Source: an uncultured Dialister sp. (GTDB lineage Bacteria > Bacillota > Negativicutes > Veillonellales > Dialisteraceae). From it: 14,471 nt of DNA. Positions within the stretch are counted from its first letter, which is position 1. The number at the start of each line of letters is the position of its first letter. Of the stretch, positions 13,851-14,471 are shown one piece after another. The notes below the pieces were generated by a model. That model was not told the origin of the DNA and did not search any database. It saw only the letters and a program-made list of their open reading frames with translations. The DNA lies in NCBI GenBank assembly GCA_900543455.1, contig UQRR01000053.1, positions 1 through 14,471 of the forward strand, given 5' to 3'. The position numbers and the translations under genes were made by a program.

Positions 13851-13879
13851 TTGACATTTCCCTTCGTATCGCATACAAT
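13851..13879 (+). promoter_or_regulatory. Promoter of ssrA
   Basis: A consensus -35 TTGACA (13851-13856), a 17-bp spacer and the -10 TACAAT (13874-13879). Transcription would start near 13886, 8 nt before the mature tmRNA 5' end. Confidence 0.88.
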
Positions 13880-13893
13880 AGATATGTACCCTT

Positions 13894-14239
13894 GGGGATG
13901 TACCGGTTTCGACAGGAGATTCTGGGACATAAACAGCGAGTCGGGATCCCACCTTCCCGTTAAACGGTGGAAAAACCTAAACGCAAAACGTGATTTTGCT
14001 TTAGCAGCCTAATCTGCTAATGTCCCCTGTGGTTTTCCTATGACCGCAGGCTGACATCAACCAATAGGATAGAGCGGAAGGAGGCTTGGGACTTTCGTTT
14101 CGAAATCCATTCCGAGATCGGCAAAGGCAGTTTGTTCCTGTACGATACTTTGCTTAAATCTTAAAACAGTGAACTGCACTCGGAGAAGTTTATGGGACAG
14201 GCTTTTTGGACAGGGGTTCGACTCCCCTCATCTCCACCA
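13894..14239 (+). ncRNA. ssrA: Transfer-messenger RNA (tmRNA)
   Basis: tmRNA rescues stalled ribosomes and tags the unfinished protein for proteolysis. The 346-nt gene is of the one-piece type. The acceptor stem GGGGATG (13894-13900) pairs with CATCTCC (14229-14235), with one G-U, followed by A and an encoded CCA. The conserved 5' motif CCGGTTTCGACAGG and the T-arm CAGGGG-TTCGACT-CCCCT type sequence are present. The tag frame is GCA AAA CGT GAT TTT GCT TTA GCA GCC TAA. The gene has its own promoter and terminator. tmRNA 3' ends are common integration sites, but only repeats and no integrase follow within the window. Confidence 0.96.
13983..14012 (+). other. tmRNA tag reading frame
   Basis: The resume codon is probably GCA 13983. 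The encoded tag is AKRDFALAA, then TAA. The final FALAA/ALAA is the usual degradation signal for ClpXP-type proteases. The tag is at the short end for this family. Confidence 0.85.
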
Positions 14240-14248
14240 GCAAGTGAT

Positions 14249-14276
14249 AGAATCGCAGCGATGCGGTTCTTTTTTT
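14249..14276 (+). terminator. Terminator of ssrA
   Basis: AGAATCGCA-GCGA-TGCGGTTCT forms a 9-bp stem with one wobble and a 4-nt loop, followed by a T-run to 14276, 9 bp after the CCA end. Confidence 0.9.
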
Positions 14277-14289
14277 ATTGGATGATAGG

Positions 14290-14471
14290 TTAGCCCCTCG
14301 GGCGTGGTGCCCTTTGATTACGTGCGAAAGAGGTTCAGCGGGTTCAACAGGTTCAGAAGGTAGGGCGGTGGTGGTGCGGCGCATAAAAATATGGAAGCGC
14401 CGCGGAGTTTTGAAACTAGCGGTTTTCTCGTATCGCAAACCTAATCCCTAGCCACTAATCCCTAGCTACCA
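14290..14471 (+). repeat. Composite repeat downstream of ssrA
   Basis: Order: the TTAGCCC...GCCCTTTGATT module (about 14290-14330); nonamers AGGTTCAGC, GGGTTCAAC, AGGTTCAGA (14331-14357); a perfect hairpin element (GCGGCGC 14376-14382, GCGCCGC 14397-14403, 14-nt loop); and heptamers CTAATCC, CTAGCCA, CTAATCC, CTAGCTA (14441-14468). The unit is the same in order as the one upstream of ssrA, so the tmRNA gene lies between two direct copies. It runs off the end of the window. Confidence 0.7.

Overview
The window looks like a chromosomal segment of a Firmicute. Negativicutes (Veillonella/Dialister/Megasphaera-like) is my best guess, with modest confidence. The reasons are ordinary Shine-Dalgarno sites, the lspA-rluD gene pair, a G5/3D-domain cell-wall protein, a one-piece tmRNA gene, and mid-GC coding regions separated by dense repeat-rich intergenic DNA. 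All seven protein genes that I support lie on the plus strand. The eighth gene is the tmRNA.

Layout. An upstream terminator (1-42) is followed by prfC (release factor 3, 173-1780). About 880 bp of repeat-rich DNA comes next, then a TadG-like surface/pilus-associated protein (2665-4185). After that come a terminator, a striking 60-nt hairpin with a CRP-like core, a promoter, and a roughly 360-bp repeat composite. This leads into a two-gene polyphosphate operon: a divergent Ppx/GppA protein (4833-6389) and Ppk1 (6392-8566), 2 bp apart. After the ppk1 terminator, about 740 bp without a convincing gene precedes a secreted DUF348-G5-3D cell-wall protein (9350-10327), which has its own good promoter. 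A second large repeat region (10328-11065) holds two copies of a MITE-like element. lspA (11140-11574) and rluD (11571-12497) then overlap by 4 bp. A P1-family N-terminal-nucleophile peptidase follows (12608-13564), and ssrA (tmRNA, 13894-14239) has its own promoter and terminator.

Functional themes. RF3 and tmRNA act on translation termination and ribosome rescue. RluD modifies 23S rRNA, and LspA matures lipoproteins. Ppx-like and Ppk1 form a polyphosphate module. The TadG-like and 3D proteins act at the cell surface.

The most unusual content is between the genes. Short tandem arrays with a period of mostly 7 nt (some 8 or 9) bracket composite hairpin elements. The word differs at almost every site, but in the clear cases the left flank is G/purine-rich and the right flank C/pyrimidine-rich. 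The core hairpin recurs six times, with an exact 7-bp stem and 14-nt loop in three copies. A 169-bp element has 19-bp perfect terminal inverted repeats. These look like a family of non-autonomous repeats that also supply terminators and may have displaced promoters. No CRISPR array, integrase, transposase, toxin-antitoxin pair or defence gene is visible.
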